A stretch of 7,327 bases of DNA from the NCBI GenBank assembly GCA_030428745.1, contig JAUIEG010000123.1, positions 1-7,327 on the forward strand. The letters run 5' to 3'. Under the pieces are notes generated by a model, which was not told the origin of the DNA, did no database searches, and saw only the letters and a list, made by a program, of their open reading frames with translations. The DNA is from Alphaproteobacteria bacterium. GTDB lineage: Bacteria; Pseudomonadota; Alphaproteobacteria; Caulobacterales; Parvularculaceae. Positions 1 through 5,862 of this stretch are shown in pieces. Made by a program: the position numbers and the translations under genes. Each line of letters opens with the position of its first letter. The stretch's first letter is position 1.

Positions 1-231
1 AATGAAGGACAGGAACGGTCTGCGCTTTTTGGGACCGGTCGGCGCCGGCGCCGAATCCGATGTTTCAGGAACCCGCACCATCTCCCATGAGCGCCCGCAA
101 TCCCTGCATTTGTCCGCTTCAAGAAACTGCCGGTTTTCGCAACCCTCATGCTGGCAACCGCATTTGCGGCAACTGCCGCACTGATACAATGGCGATCCGC
201 ATTCACCGCAGCTTTTATATTTTTTGGCCAT
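1..231 (-). CDS. Cysteine-rich zinc-ribbon protein, 5' part only (runs off the left edge)
   Basis: Read leftward from an ATG at 231-229, an open frame of 77 codons continues without a stop to base 1, so only the N-terminal part is visible. A purine-rich Shine-Dalgarno stretch (GAGGGGGCGGG) lies directly upstream of the ATG. The protein starts MAKKYKSCGECGSPLYQCG and has nine cysteines in its first 45 residues: C8xxC11, C18xxC21, C24xC26, C31 and C42xxC45. The CxxC pairs indicate one or more small zinc-binding knuckles. After residue 50 the chain becomes Pro/Ser/Ala-rich and then basic (PKKRRPF), like a linker or tail. No catalytic motif is visible and I do not recognise a named family. It could act in nucleic-acid or protein binding, but that is inference. 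It is divergent from otsA. The cysteine spacing and the ribosome binding site argue against a chance frame. Confidence 0.7.
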   Translation of the reverse strand, partial: MAKKYKSCGECGSPLYQCGSCRKCGCQHEGCENRQFLEADKCRDCGRSWEMVRVPETSDSAPAPTGPKKRRPFLSFI

Positions 232-364
232 CCCGCCCCCTCGCACAGCAAAAGGTTAACACCATCGCGCCCGCGAACCAATATTCAGGCGACCGGGCGG
301 GCGCAAAGGCCCGCGCCGCGGCAGCAAACGCCCCATTTTTGATCTTCAGGCCCGAATGGCTTAT

Positions 365-393
365 TGTGCACCGCACACAGGCGAAATTTCGCC
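365..393. promoter_or_regulatory. Two adjacent dyads upstream of otsA (candidate operator)
   Basis: Two inverted repeats sit side by side in the otsA leader. TGTGC-ACC-GCACA spans 365-377. A perfect 14-bp palindrome, GGCGAAATTTCGCC, spans 380-393. Their centres are about 15.5 bp apart, and the second ends 46 bp before the otsA ATG. The position suits binding by a dimeric regulator near the promoter. No T-tract follows, so this is not a terminator. I cannot name the regulator. Confidence 0.45.
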
Positions 394-406
394 ATAGTGA
401 AGCGTT
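382..406 (+). promoter_or_regulatory. Weak candidate general-stress (EcfG-type) promoter of otsA
   Basis: The sequence CGAAA at 382-386 is followed after 16 bp by CGTT at 403-406. The alphaproteobacterial EcfG consensus is roughly GGAAC-N16/17-CGTT, so the -10 part matches fully and the -35 part matches 3 of 5. A transcript would start near 413, giving a leader of about 27 nt. The -35 element would lie inside the 380-393 palindrome. The otsA genes of several rhizobia are known EcfG-family targets, which makes the reading plausible. The match itself is weak. Confidence 0.22.
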
Positions 407-439
407 TTGCAAGCGCCGCACGCCACCTTGGAAAGCACA

Positions 440-1816
440 ATGGGCCGCCTCATCGCCATCTCGAACCGGACCGCCGTTGATCCCAAAGCGCGGGCCGGCG
501 GGCTTGCCGTCGCCGTCTGGGAATCGCTGAAAGCCACCGGCGGGGTGTGGTTCGGCTGGAGCGGCGAGATCACCGACAGCGAACACCGGGTGCTCCACGC
601 CCATCATGATGACGGCGTTGAATTCCTGCTCACGGACCTCACGCGCGAAGAGCATGACGGCTATTACCTCAATTACGCAAACCGCGTGATCTGGCCGGTG
701 TTTCATTACCGCATCGACCTCGCCTCTTTTGACCGCGACGCCTTCACCATTTACGCCGCCGTCAATCAGCGCATCGCACGCCAGATTGCGCCGCGCCTGC
801 ATGACGACGATGTCGTCTGGGTGCATGATTATCATTTCATGCTCATGGCCGATTCCCTGCGCCATACGGGCTGGAAAGGACCGACCGGTTTCTTCCTGCA
901 TATTCCGTTCCCGGCGCCGGAAGTGTTCCGCGCCCTGCCCGAACATCACTGGATTGCGCGCGCCCTTTGCGCCTATGACGTGATCGGCTTTCAGGCGGAA
1001 CGCGACCGTTACAATTTCGTGCAATATCTGATTGACGATTGCGGCGGCGAAGATCTCGGCGATGGCCGCGTCAAAGCCTTCGACCAGACCATTATCGTCA
1101 AGGCCTATCCCATCGGCATCGACGCCGAAGGCTTTCGCGAGGCGAGCCGCAGCGACCTCGCCGACGAGGCGGCCGAACGCATCAGCCGTTTCCTGGGTGA
1201 CGAGCGCGAGCTCGTGATCGGCGTCGACCGCATGGATTACTCAAAAGGGCTACCCGAACGCTTCGAAGCGGTGGGCCGCCTCTTCGACAATTTCCCGGAC
1301 ACCCGCGGAAAAGTGTCGGTGACGCAGATCACCCCGCCATCGCGCTCGAAGGTGGAAGAGTATCAGGAGCTCAGGATCGAGCTGGACGGCCTCGCCGGCC
1401 GCATCAATGGCGATTATGGCGATCTCGACTGGATCCCGCTGCGTTATCTCGCCCGCTCTTATCAGCGCGAGGAGCTTGCGGGGCTTTTCCGCATCGCCCG
1501 CGTCGGCCTGGTGACGCCATTGCGCGACGGTATGAACCTTGTCTGCAAGGAGTTCGTCATGGCGCAGGACGAGGACGATCCCGGCGTTCTCATCCTGTCG
1601 GAATTCGCCGGCGCCGCCGAGCAGCTTCAGTCCGCCCTGATCGTCAATCCTCACGATACGGATAATGTGGCCGAAGCGATCCATACGGCGCTGACCATGC
1701 CGCTGGAAGAGCGCCAAAGCCGCTGGCGGCGCTTGCGCGACACCACCGTCGAACAGGATATCGGGTGGTGGCGTGAAAAGTTTCTGAGCGACCTGTCGCC
1801 GGATGGGCTGAATTAA
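440..1816 (+). CDS. otsA: Alpha,alpha-trehalose-6-phosphate synthase (UDP-forming), OtsA
   Basis: Cytosolic GT20 glycosyltransferase that joins glucose from UDP-glucose to glucose-6-phosphate, giving trehalose-6-phosphate and UDP. At 458 residues it has the usual length of the family. Visible landmarks are the N-terminal SNR (residues 8-10), the AGG loop (19-21), WFGWSGE (37-43), VHDYH (128-132, with the substrate-binding D130), GFFLHIPFP, DRMDYSKGLPERF (R264 and K269 bind the donor phosphates in the E. coli enzyme), PLRDGMNLV (D363) and FAGAAEQL near the C-terminus. These align with E. coli OtsA with an offset of zero to two residues. I chose the ATG at 440 because family members start with M-x-R-L followed by SNR, and GGAAAG lies at 430-435. 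A TTG at 407 would add 11 residues with no family support. It is the first gene of the operon with otsB and the GH15 gene. Confidence 0.98.
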   Translation: MGRLIAISNRTAVDPKARAGGLAVAVWESLKATGGVWFGWSGEITDSEHRVLHAHHDDGVEFLLTDLTREEHDGYYLNYANRVIWPVFHYRIDLASFDRDAFTIYAAVNQRIARQIAPRLHDDDVVWVHDYHFMLMADSLRHTGWKGPTGFFLHIPFPAPEVFRALPEHHWIARALCAYDVIGFQAERDRYNFVQYLIDDCGGEDLGDGRVKAFDQTIIVKAYPIGIDAEGFREASRSDLADEAAERISRFLGDERELVIGVDRMDYSKGLPERFEAVGRLFDNFPDTRGKVSVTQITPPSRSKVEEYQELRIELDGLAGRINGDYGDLDWIPLRYLARSYQREELAGLFRIARVGLVTPLRDGMNLVCKEFVMAQDEDDPGVLILSEFAGAAEQLQSALIVNPHDTDNVAEAIHTALTMPLEERQSRWRRLRDTTVEQDIGWWREKFLSDLSPDGLN

Positions 1817-1862
1817 GCCGCTGTTGGTCTTTTCCTTACATTTTGATGGTCTCTTGCCGCAC

Positions 1863-2585
1863 ATGATTTTGCCTCCGCCGCCCCCGCCCTTACCCGGCGC
1901 CGCGTTGTTTCTCGATTTCGACGGCACCCTGGCGCCGATACAGGCCGATCCCGACGCTGTCGTCCTGCCCGAAGGCGGGGCCGAAACCTTGCGCGCGCTC
2001 GCGGCGAAACTCGGCGGCGCGCTCGCGGTCTTGAGCGGCCGCGACATCCGCGATCTGTCGCAACGCATTCCGGACGATCTCTGGCGCGCCGGCGGGCACG
2101 GACTTGAAATCTGCGCGCCGGGCCAAACGCCAGAGAAACAACCCAATGCAGCGCCGTCTGCGCTGATGGACGCCATGACCCTCCTCGCCGCCGGCGTCGA
2201 AGGCGCGCGTCTTGAACCCAAAGGCGAAGTGCTGGCGCTCCATTATCGCGCAGCGCCGGACTCAGGCGACGTTCTTGAAACCGCCATGAAAAAAATTATC
2301 GCGGGCGTAGACGGCTATATCCTGCAACCGGGCAAAATGGTGCTGGAAGCAAAACCCGCTCACGCCAATAAAGGCCTTACGCTGATGCGCTTTCTCGAAA
2401 GGCAGCCTTTCGAAGGGCTTTCGCCGGTCATGGTCGGCGACGACGCCACCGATGAAGACGCCATGGCGGAGGCGATTGCGGCGGGCGGGCATGGCGTCAA
2501 AATTGGCGCGGGAGAAACACACGCCGCCTATGGGCTTAAAAGCCCGGCGGATGTATGGCGATGGCTGGAGGCGGCGGCGCAATGA
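1863..2585 (+). CDS. otsB: Trehalose-6-phosphate phosphatase, OtsB
   Basis: HAD-superfamily phosphatase that removes phosphate from trehalose-6-phosphate, completing trehalose synthesis in the cytosol. All HAD motifs are visible: DFDGT at residues 18-22 (nucleophile D18 and acid/base D20), LSGRD in motif II, the conserved Lys region KPAHANKG, and GDDATDE at 192-198 (Mg2+ ligands). It has 240 residues, slightly shorter than the E. coli enzyme. The start is uncertain. The ATG at 1863 has no clear Shine-Dalgarno. A TTG at 1824 in the same frame would add 13 residues that do not resemble the family, and an in-frame stop lies at 1809-1811. The gap to otsA is 46 bp. The N-terminus carries six prolines in a row (residues 4-9), just before the catalytic core. 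The stop codon overlaps the start of the GH15 gene. Confidence 0.96.
   Translation: MILPPPPPPLPGAALFLDFDGTLAPIQADPDAVVLPEGGAETLRALAAKLGGALAVLSGRDIRDLSQRIPDDLWRAGGHGLEICAPGQTPEKQPNAAPSALMDAMTLLAAGVEGARLEPKGEVLALHYRAAPDSGDVLETAMKKIIAGVDGYILQPGKMVLEAKPAHANKGLTLMRFLERQPFEGLSPVMVGDDATDEDAMAEAIAAGGHGVKIGAGETHAAYGLKSPADVWRWLEAAAQ
2567..2571 (+). promoter_or_regulatory. Shine-Dalgarno that fixes the GH15 start
   Basis: GGAGG lies inside the 3' end of otsB, 10 nt before the ATG at 2582. It selects this ATG over the in-frame ATGs at 2555 and 2561, which lie upstream of or beside it and lack such a site. The resulting ATGA overlap with the otsB stop suggests coupled translation. Confidence 0.7.
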
Positions 2586-4375
2586 CGGAAGAAAACACGG
2601 TCGAAAAACCCGATCTCGATCTCGGCATTGTCGGCAACGGCACCATTGCGGCGCTGATCGACGAGCAAGGCAGCGTCGTGTGGCTGTGCCTGCCGCGTCT
2701 TGACGGCGAACCGGTGCTCAACAAACTTGTGGGCGGCGGCGGCGCGTTCGACATCAAGATCTCGGGCCAGTGCAAGACGCGCCAGCGCTACATAAAAAAC
2801 ACCGCCGTCATCGAAACCATTCTCGAGGCCGACGACGGCTCGGCCATCGCGATCACCGATTTTTCGCCGCGCTTTTTCGACAAGGGCCGCACTTTCCGGC
2901 CCGCCTCCATCGTCAGGCGTATCCGCCCGCTCGCCGGCATGCCGAAAATCTCCGTCGCCCTGCATGCGCAATCGGATCGCGGCGCCACGAACATCGCCCC
3001 GGTGCGCGGCGTTTCCCATATCCGCTACAAAAACGATCATGCTGGTTTTCGCGTCACAACCGATGCGCCGGTTTCTTACGTCATCGCCGAACGCGAATTC
3101 GTCCTCGACCGCGAGATCAATTTCATCCTGGGGCCGGACGAATCCCTTTCCGACAATCCGGCGGTGATCGCCGCCGAATGGGAGAAGCGCACCACCGAGG
3201 GCTGGCGCGCATGGTCGCGCCGCCTCGCCGCGCCGCCGGTCTGGCAGGAAGCGGTCATTCGCGCCGCGATCACGCTGAAGCTGTGCGTCTATGAAGAAAC
3301 CGGCGGCATTGTCGCGGCGCTGACAACGTCGATCCCGGAACATGGCGGCTCGGAACGGAACTGGGATTACCGCTTCTGCTGGCTGCGCGACGCCTATTTC
3401 ACGGTGAACGCGCTGAACCGTCTGTCGGCGGTCGGCACGCTCGAACATTACCTCGCCTATTTGCGCAACACCGTGGCGCACACCAAAGGCGGCCACATCC
3501 AGCCGGTCTACGGAATCTCGCTTGAAGAAGATCTCAAAGAAGAGATCGCAGCGGACCTCAAAGGCTATCGCGGCATGGGGCCGGTGCGCTTTGGCAATCA
3601 GGCGGCCGAACACATCCAGCATGACGTCTATGGCCATGTGGTGCTCGGCGCCAGCCAAGCGTTTTTCGACGAGCGGCTTCTGGCGCAGGCGGGCGAACTT
3701 GAATTCGAACAGTTCGAGCTTGTGGGCGAACGCGCCTACGCCGTTTACAACACACCCGACGCCGGCATCTGGGAATATCGCGGCCGCGCCGATGTGCACA
3801 CCTCTTCAGCCATCATGTGCTGGGCCGCCTGCGACCGGCTTTCGCGCATCGCCGATCATCTCGGCCGCGACGACCGCGCCGCCTATTGGCGCGGACGCGC
3901 CGACGCCATGCACGCGGTTATTTTAAAAGAAGCCTGGAATGAAAAACGCCAGGCCTTTACCGGCGCCTTTGGCGGTGACGATCTCGACGCGTCTGTTCTC
4001 CTGATGGCGGAGATCGGTTTCATCGACCCTATGGACCCGCGCTATGTGGCGACAGTGGAACGCATCGATGACGAATTGCGCGAGGGCTATCACGTCTATC
4101 GCTACCGGGCGGAAGACGATTTCGGCAAGCCGCAGACAGCGTTCACCGCCTGCACCTTCTGGCATATTGACGCCCTCGCCCGCATCGGCCGCAAGGATGA
4201 AGCGCGCGCCATGTTCGAAGACGTGCTCGCCCACCGCAATCATCTCGGCATTCTTTCCGAAGATATCGATGTCGCGAATGGCGAACTCTGGGGCAATTTC
4301 CCGCAGACCTATTCCATGGCCGGCATCATCAACGCCGCCGCGCGCCTGTCGCCGCGTTGGGAAGATGTTGTTTAA
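2582..4375 (+). CDS. Glycoside hydrolase family 15 protein (glucoamylase or trehalase type)
   Basis: Probable cytosolic (no signal peptide) inverting alpha-glucosidase of 597 residues. Residues about 10-230 form the N-terminal beta-rich domain typical of bacterial GH15 proteins (LDLGIVGNGTIAALID, then a W-x-C-x-PR-x-D-G segment). The (alpha/alpha)6 catalytic domain follows: HGGSERNWDYRFCWLRD at 254-270, YRGMGPVRFGNQA, GIWEYR with the likely general acid E398, and ILSEDID with the likely general base E560, then WGNFPQTYS near the C-terminus. GH15 includes glucoamylases, glucodextranases and the phosphate-dependent mycobacterial and archaeal trehalases. Family membership alone does not settle the substrate. 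Its position downstream of otsB with a 4-bp ATGA overlap favours a role in trehalose or linked alpha-glucan turnover, but that is inference. All key residues appear present. Confidence 0.93.
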   Translation: MTEENTVEKPDLDLGIVGNGTIAALIDEQGSVVWLCLPRLDGEPVLNKLVGGGGAFDIKISGQCKTRQRYIKNTAVIETILEADDGSAIAITDFSPRFFDKGRTFRPASIVRRIRPLAGMPKISVALHAQSDRGATNIAPVRGVSHIRYKNDHAGFRVTTDAPVSYVIAEREFVLDREINFILGPDESLSDNPAVIAAEWEKRTTEGWRAWSRRLAAPPVWQEAVIRAAITLKLCVYEETGGIVAALTTSIPEHGGSERNWDYRFCWLRDAYFTVNALNRLSAVGTLEHYLAYLRNTVAHTKGGHIQPVYGISLEEDLKEEIAADLKGYRGMGPVRFGNQAAEHIQHDVYGHVVLGASQAFFDERLLAQAGELEFEQFELVGERAYAVYNTPDAGIWEYRGRADVHTSSAIMCWAACDRLSRIADHLGRDDRAAYWRGRADAMHAVILKEAWNEKRQAFTGAFGGDDLDASVLLMAEIGFIDPMDPRYVATVERIDDELREGYHVYRYRAEDDFGKPQTAFTACTFWHIDALARIGRKDEARAMFEDVLAHRNHLGILSEDIDVANGELWGNFPQTYSMAGIINAAARLSPRWEDVV

Positions 4376-4399
4376 GCCCGGCGATCAGCCCGGCTTTTT
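4375..4399 (+). terminator. Probable rho-independent terminator of the otsA-otsB-GH15 operon
   Basis: AGCC-C-GGC, loop GATCA, GCC-C-GGCT, then TTTT. The stem has 4 + 3 base pairs around one C-C mismatch, and the T-run ends at 4399. It begins at the last base of the GH15 stop codon. The convergent lipoprotein gene ends inside the loop (its stop is at 4385-4387). On the minus strand the T-run is missing, so it probably acts mainly rightward. Confidence 0.55.
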
Positions 4400-4903
4400 C
4401 ATGGTGACGACCTGTACGGACGTTTTTCCGCCGGCATCCATCAGGATATAATTCGTCAACCGCCCGTCTTTTTCAAAGCCGAGACGGCTCATCTGCGGCG
4501 TTGGATTGTCCGAAGCGGTGTTGCTCCATCCGGCGGCGGCCATATCACGCTGCGCCGTCTCCGCAATATCCGCCATGCTGTCTTCGCTCATCGCCTGAAC
4601 CATAAAGCCGCCCTGCTGACCCGGCACGGCGCTCGTCGAAATAATCGACCAGCCGCCGCCCATGGGCACATCAGCAGGAAAGCCGTCGGGCAAATCGAGA
4701 TTGCTTCCAACGGTTGCGCCGAGCCCGTTATTGATGCGCACGCTTGCGACCTCACCCTTGTCGTCAAGCTCCACATCGGCGTCGATGCCATGTTTGGCCG
4801 CCTCGGCCTCGATCTTTTTCTCGCGGGCTTCCTCGCTCCCGCCGCCGCACGCCGTCACAAGCAGTGCTGCGCCGAGACTGATGATGAGTGTGTTCGTTTT
4901 CAT
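4385..4903 (-). CDS. Uncharacterised lipoprotein
   Basis: A 172-residue envelope protein. The N-terminus is a textbook lipoprotein signal: MKTN, a hydrophobic stretch, then VTAC with the acylated cysteine at C19, followed by GGGSEE. The acidic and glycine-rich residues after the Cys act as a spacer. An Ala/Glu/Lys-rich, probably helical segment follows (about 24-37). Then come a short beta-type stretch (VASVRINNG), a segment with GFPADVP and GGGW, a helix with AETAQRDMAAAGW, and a final beta pair ending in VVTMKKPG. I see no enzyme motif and do not recognise a named domain. The start ATG at 4903-4901 has GGGGGA four bases upstream. The gene converges on the trehalose operon with only 9 bp between the stop codons, and it is divergent from the secreted-protein gene at 5130. 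Its lipoprotein nature is secure; its function is unknown. Confidence 0.87.
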   Translation of the reverse strand: MKTNTLIISLGAALLVTACGGGSEEAREKKIEAEAAKHGIDADVELDDKGEVASVRINNGLGATVGSNLDLPDGFPADVPMGGGWSIISTSAVPGQQGGFMVQAMSEDSMADIAETAQRDMAAAGWSNTASDNPTPQMSRLGFEKDGRLTNYILMDAGGKTSVQVVTMKKPG

Positions 4904-4950
4904 GGGATCCCCCGTTGTTTAGGGCCGGGCTTCCGGCTTCATGGCGCGAA

Positions 4951-4979
4951 ACGATAAAGCCATCCGGCGGCGCGCGCAA
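4951..4979 (-). promoter_or_regulatory. Weak candidate promoter of the lipoprotein gene
   Basis: On the minus strand TTGCGC (4979-4974) and TATCGT (4956-4951) are separated by exactly 17 bp, matching sigma-70-type hexamers at 3/6 and 4/6. The transcript would start near 4944, about 40 nt before the ATG. The spacing is good but the hexamers are weak. Confidence 0.28.
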
Positions 4980-4982
4980 ACT

Positions 4983-5009
4983 GAGCGCCGGCCTTCTTGC
5001 GCGGCGCTC
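4983..5009. repeat. Perfect 8-bp inverted repeat in the divergent intergenic region
   Basis: GAGCGCCG (4983-4990) and CGGCGCTC (5002-5009) are exact reverse complements around an 11-nt loop. No T-run follows on either strand, so it does not look like a terminator. It lies just upstream of the candidate lipoprotein promoter and could be an operator or a structured element. GC-rich DNA raises the chance of random arms. Confidence 0.4.
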
Positions 5010-5066
5010 CTCTGAGTCCGCTATGGCGACCGCCGCAAATTGAGGGCGTCGTCTTCCGGTCCAGCC

Positions 5067-5072
5067 TATGAT
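5067..5072 (+). promoter_or_regulatory. Candidate -10 element (TATGAT) of the secreted-protein gene
   Basis: TATGAT matches the -10 consensus at 5 of 6. The only -35-like hexamer nearby, TTGAGG at 5040-5045, is 21 bp away, which is too far. A start near 5079 would place the 5075-5101 stem at or very near the 5' end of the transcript. Support is weak. Confidence 0.22.
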
Positions 5073-5074
5073 GA

Positions 5075-5101
5075 CGTGTGAAAACCGGTTAGCTTTCCAC
5101 G
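5075..5101. repeat. Bulged inverted repeat with a palindromic core before the secreted-protein gene
   Basis: CGTG-T-GAAA (5075-5083) can pair with TTTC-CACG (5094-5101), forming eight pairs with one bulged T. Inside or overlapping it is the perfect palindrome AACCGGTT (5083-5090). It ends 28 bp before the GTG start. It could be an operator or a 5'-leader hairpin. There is no T-run. Confidence 0.35.
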
Positions 5102-5114
5102 CTCATGCAAATTG

Positions 5115-5120
5115 AAGAGG
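5115..5120 (+). promoter_or_regulatory. Shine-Dalgarno that fixes a GTG start
   Basis: AAGAGG lies 9 nt before the GTG at 5130. A TTG at 5112 is in the same frame but has no such site, and this Shine-Dalgarno would lie within its coding sequence. Starting at the GTG also gives a cleaner signal peptide. Confidence 0.6.
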
Positions 5121-5129
5121 CTTCCCATC

Positions 5130-5798
5130 GTGAAAACCCGTTTTCAGATCATCGCAGCCGCCGCCCTTCTCTGCTCGTCAGGATGGGCGTCGCCGGCCAT
5201 GGCGCAGCCCCTCTCTGGCCAGGACAAAACAGTCGTTTTTGTACAGGCCATGGCCGAACGCGGACGCGAGTGCGATTTGCTGACCGCATGGCAGAGCGCC
5301 GCCATACGCGCCCAGACCCTGGAACAGACCCGCGATTGGGACAACGACCGGCGCCAGCGGATCGGCGATGCTATCAACGAAAGAGTCGCGGCCATGGCCT
5401 GCGATGATGCCGGCATGACCGGCTGGATCGGCGCAGCGAGCCGCGGGTTTGATACGGAATTCCTGCCGCCTTATCTCGTCGTCTATCGCACCCTCGCCCA
5501 AATGGACAACCCGCCCATGACGTTTACCGCCGTGGCGCTGCGCCATGATTTCGCGGCGGCCATCGAGAGGATCGACGCCAAATTCGCCGAACTCGAAGCC
5601 TCCGGCGCCAAAGCCGAAGGCGGCAAGAGCTGGCCGGACTATATCGAAACCACCGGTCAGTGGGCAGAACAATTTGTCCAGCGCGTCAATGGCGAAGAGA
5701 CGGAACGCAAGATGACCATGGACGAAGCGGCGGGCTGGATCGCGCAATCGGCGATGGTCACGGAATTGTGGCTGGCGGAAGACGCGGCGACGGAATAA
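5130..5798 (+). CDS. Uncharacterised secreted (periplasmic) protein
   Basis: A 222-residue protein starting at GTG. Residues 1-25 form a Sec signal peptide: KTR at the start, a hydrophobic core IIAAAALLC, then ASPAMA with probable signal peptidase I cleavage before Q26. C15 is not in a lipobox, because the residue before it is Leu. The mature part is largely helical and charged. It has two cysteines, C48 (GREC) and C91 (AMAC), well placed for a disulfide. Later segments include FLPPYLVVYRTL, a long helix with IERIDAKFAELEASG, and an acidic C-terminus. I do not recognise a domain and see no catalytic signature. It is divergent from the lipoprotein gene, and sufE follows 64 bp downstream on the same strand, so the two may share a transcript. 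Export is well supported; the function is unknown. Confidence 0.83.
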   Translation: MKTRFQIIAAAALLCSSGWASPAMAQPLSGQDKTVVFVQAMAERGRECDLLTAWQSAAIRAQTLEQTRDWDNDRRQRIGDAINERVAAMACDDAGMTGWIGAASRGFDTEFLPPYLVVYRTLAQMDNPPMTFTAVALRHDFAAAIERIDAKFAELEASGAKAEGGKSWPDYIETTGQWAEQFVQRVNGEETERKMTMDEAAGWIAQSAMVTELWLAEDAATE

Positions 5799-5839
5799 CC
5801 CGGCCAGACGGCGGATCCGCGCCCCGGTTGATCCGCGCC
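5797..5839. repeat. Nested palindrome and 10-bp direct repeat between the secreted-protein gene and sufE
   Basis: The 64-bp gap holds a perfect palindrome, GCGGATCCGC (5811-5820). It also holds a direct repeat, GATCCGCGCC, at 5814-5823 and 5830-5839. Flanking AACC(C)GG at 5797-5803 could pair with CCGGTT at 5824-5829, making a nested stem. There is no T-run, so it is a poor terminator. It may be a leader structure or processing site, or chance in GC-rich DNA. Confidence 0.3.
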
Positions 5840-5862
5840 TTCCGGCGCCCTATCTCCCGCCC

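Noticed and set aside
297..314. Hairpin GCGGGC-GCAAAG-GCCCGC in the otsA/zinc-ribbon intergenic region
   Set aside because: Only six GC-only pairs with no T-run; expected by chance in such GC-rich DNA.
407..439. OtsA start at the TTG of 407
   Set aside because: The 11 extra residues do not belong to the family N-terminus. The ATG at 440 has a GGAAAG site and gives the standard beginning.
60..530. A 156-codon plus-strand frame upstream of and into otsA
   Set aside because: It is antisense to the zinc-ribbon coding region and then out of frame with OtsA. Its composition is low in sense and no family pattern is visible.
215..1024. A 269-codon minus-strand frame over the otsA start
   Set aside because: Most of it is the antisense of conserved OtsA sequence. 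It also overlaps the better-supported zinc-ribbon start in another frame.
1250..2221. A 323-codon open frame antisense to otsA/otsB
   Set aside because: It spans the antisense of two genes and the gap between them, with an Arg/Ala/Pro-rich composition typical of shadow frames and no recognisable motif.
2528..3799. A 423-codon open frame antisense to the GH15 gene
   Set aside because: It lies wholly opposite well-supported coding sequence (the 3' end of otsB and GH15) with intact family motifs. Long antisense frames are common in GC-rich genes. The translation shows no recognisable domain and has no convincing start context.
5075..5084. DnaA box in the revcomp GTTTTCACA
   Set aside because: It matches the relaxed box at 8 of 9, is single, and has no cluster or origin-like AT-rich region around it.
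5814..5839. Insertion-element end or attachment site suggested by the GATCCGCGCC repeat
   Set aside because: There is no transposase, no integrase, no tRNA and no matching copy at a second boundary, so a mobile-element reading has no support.
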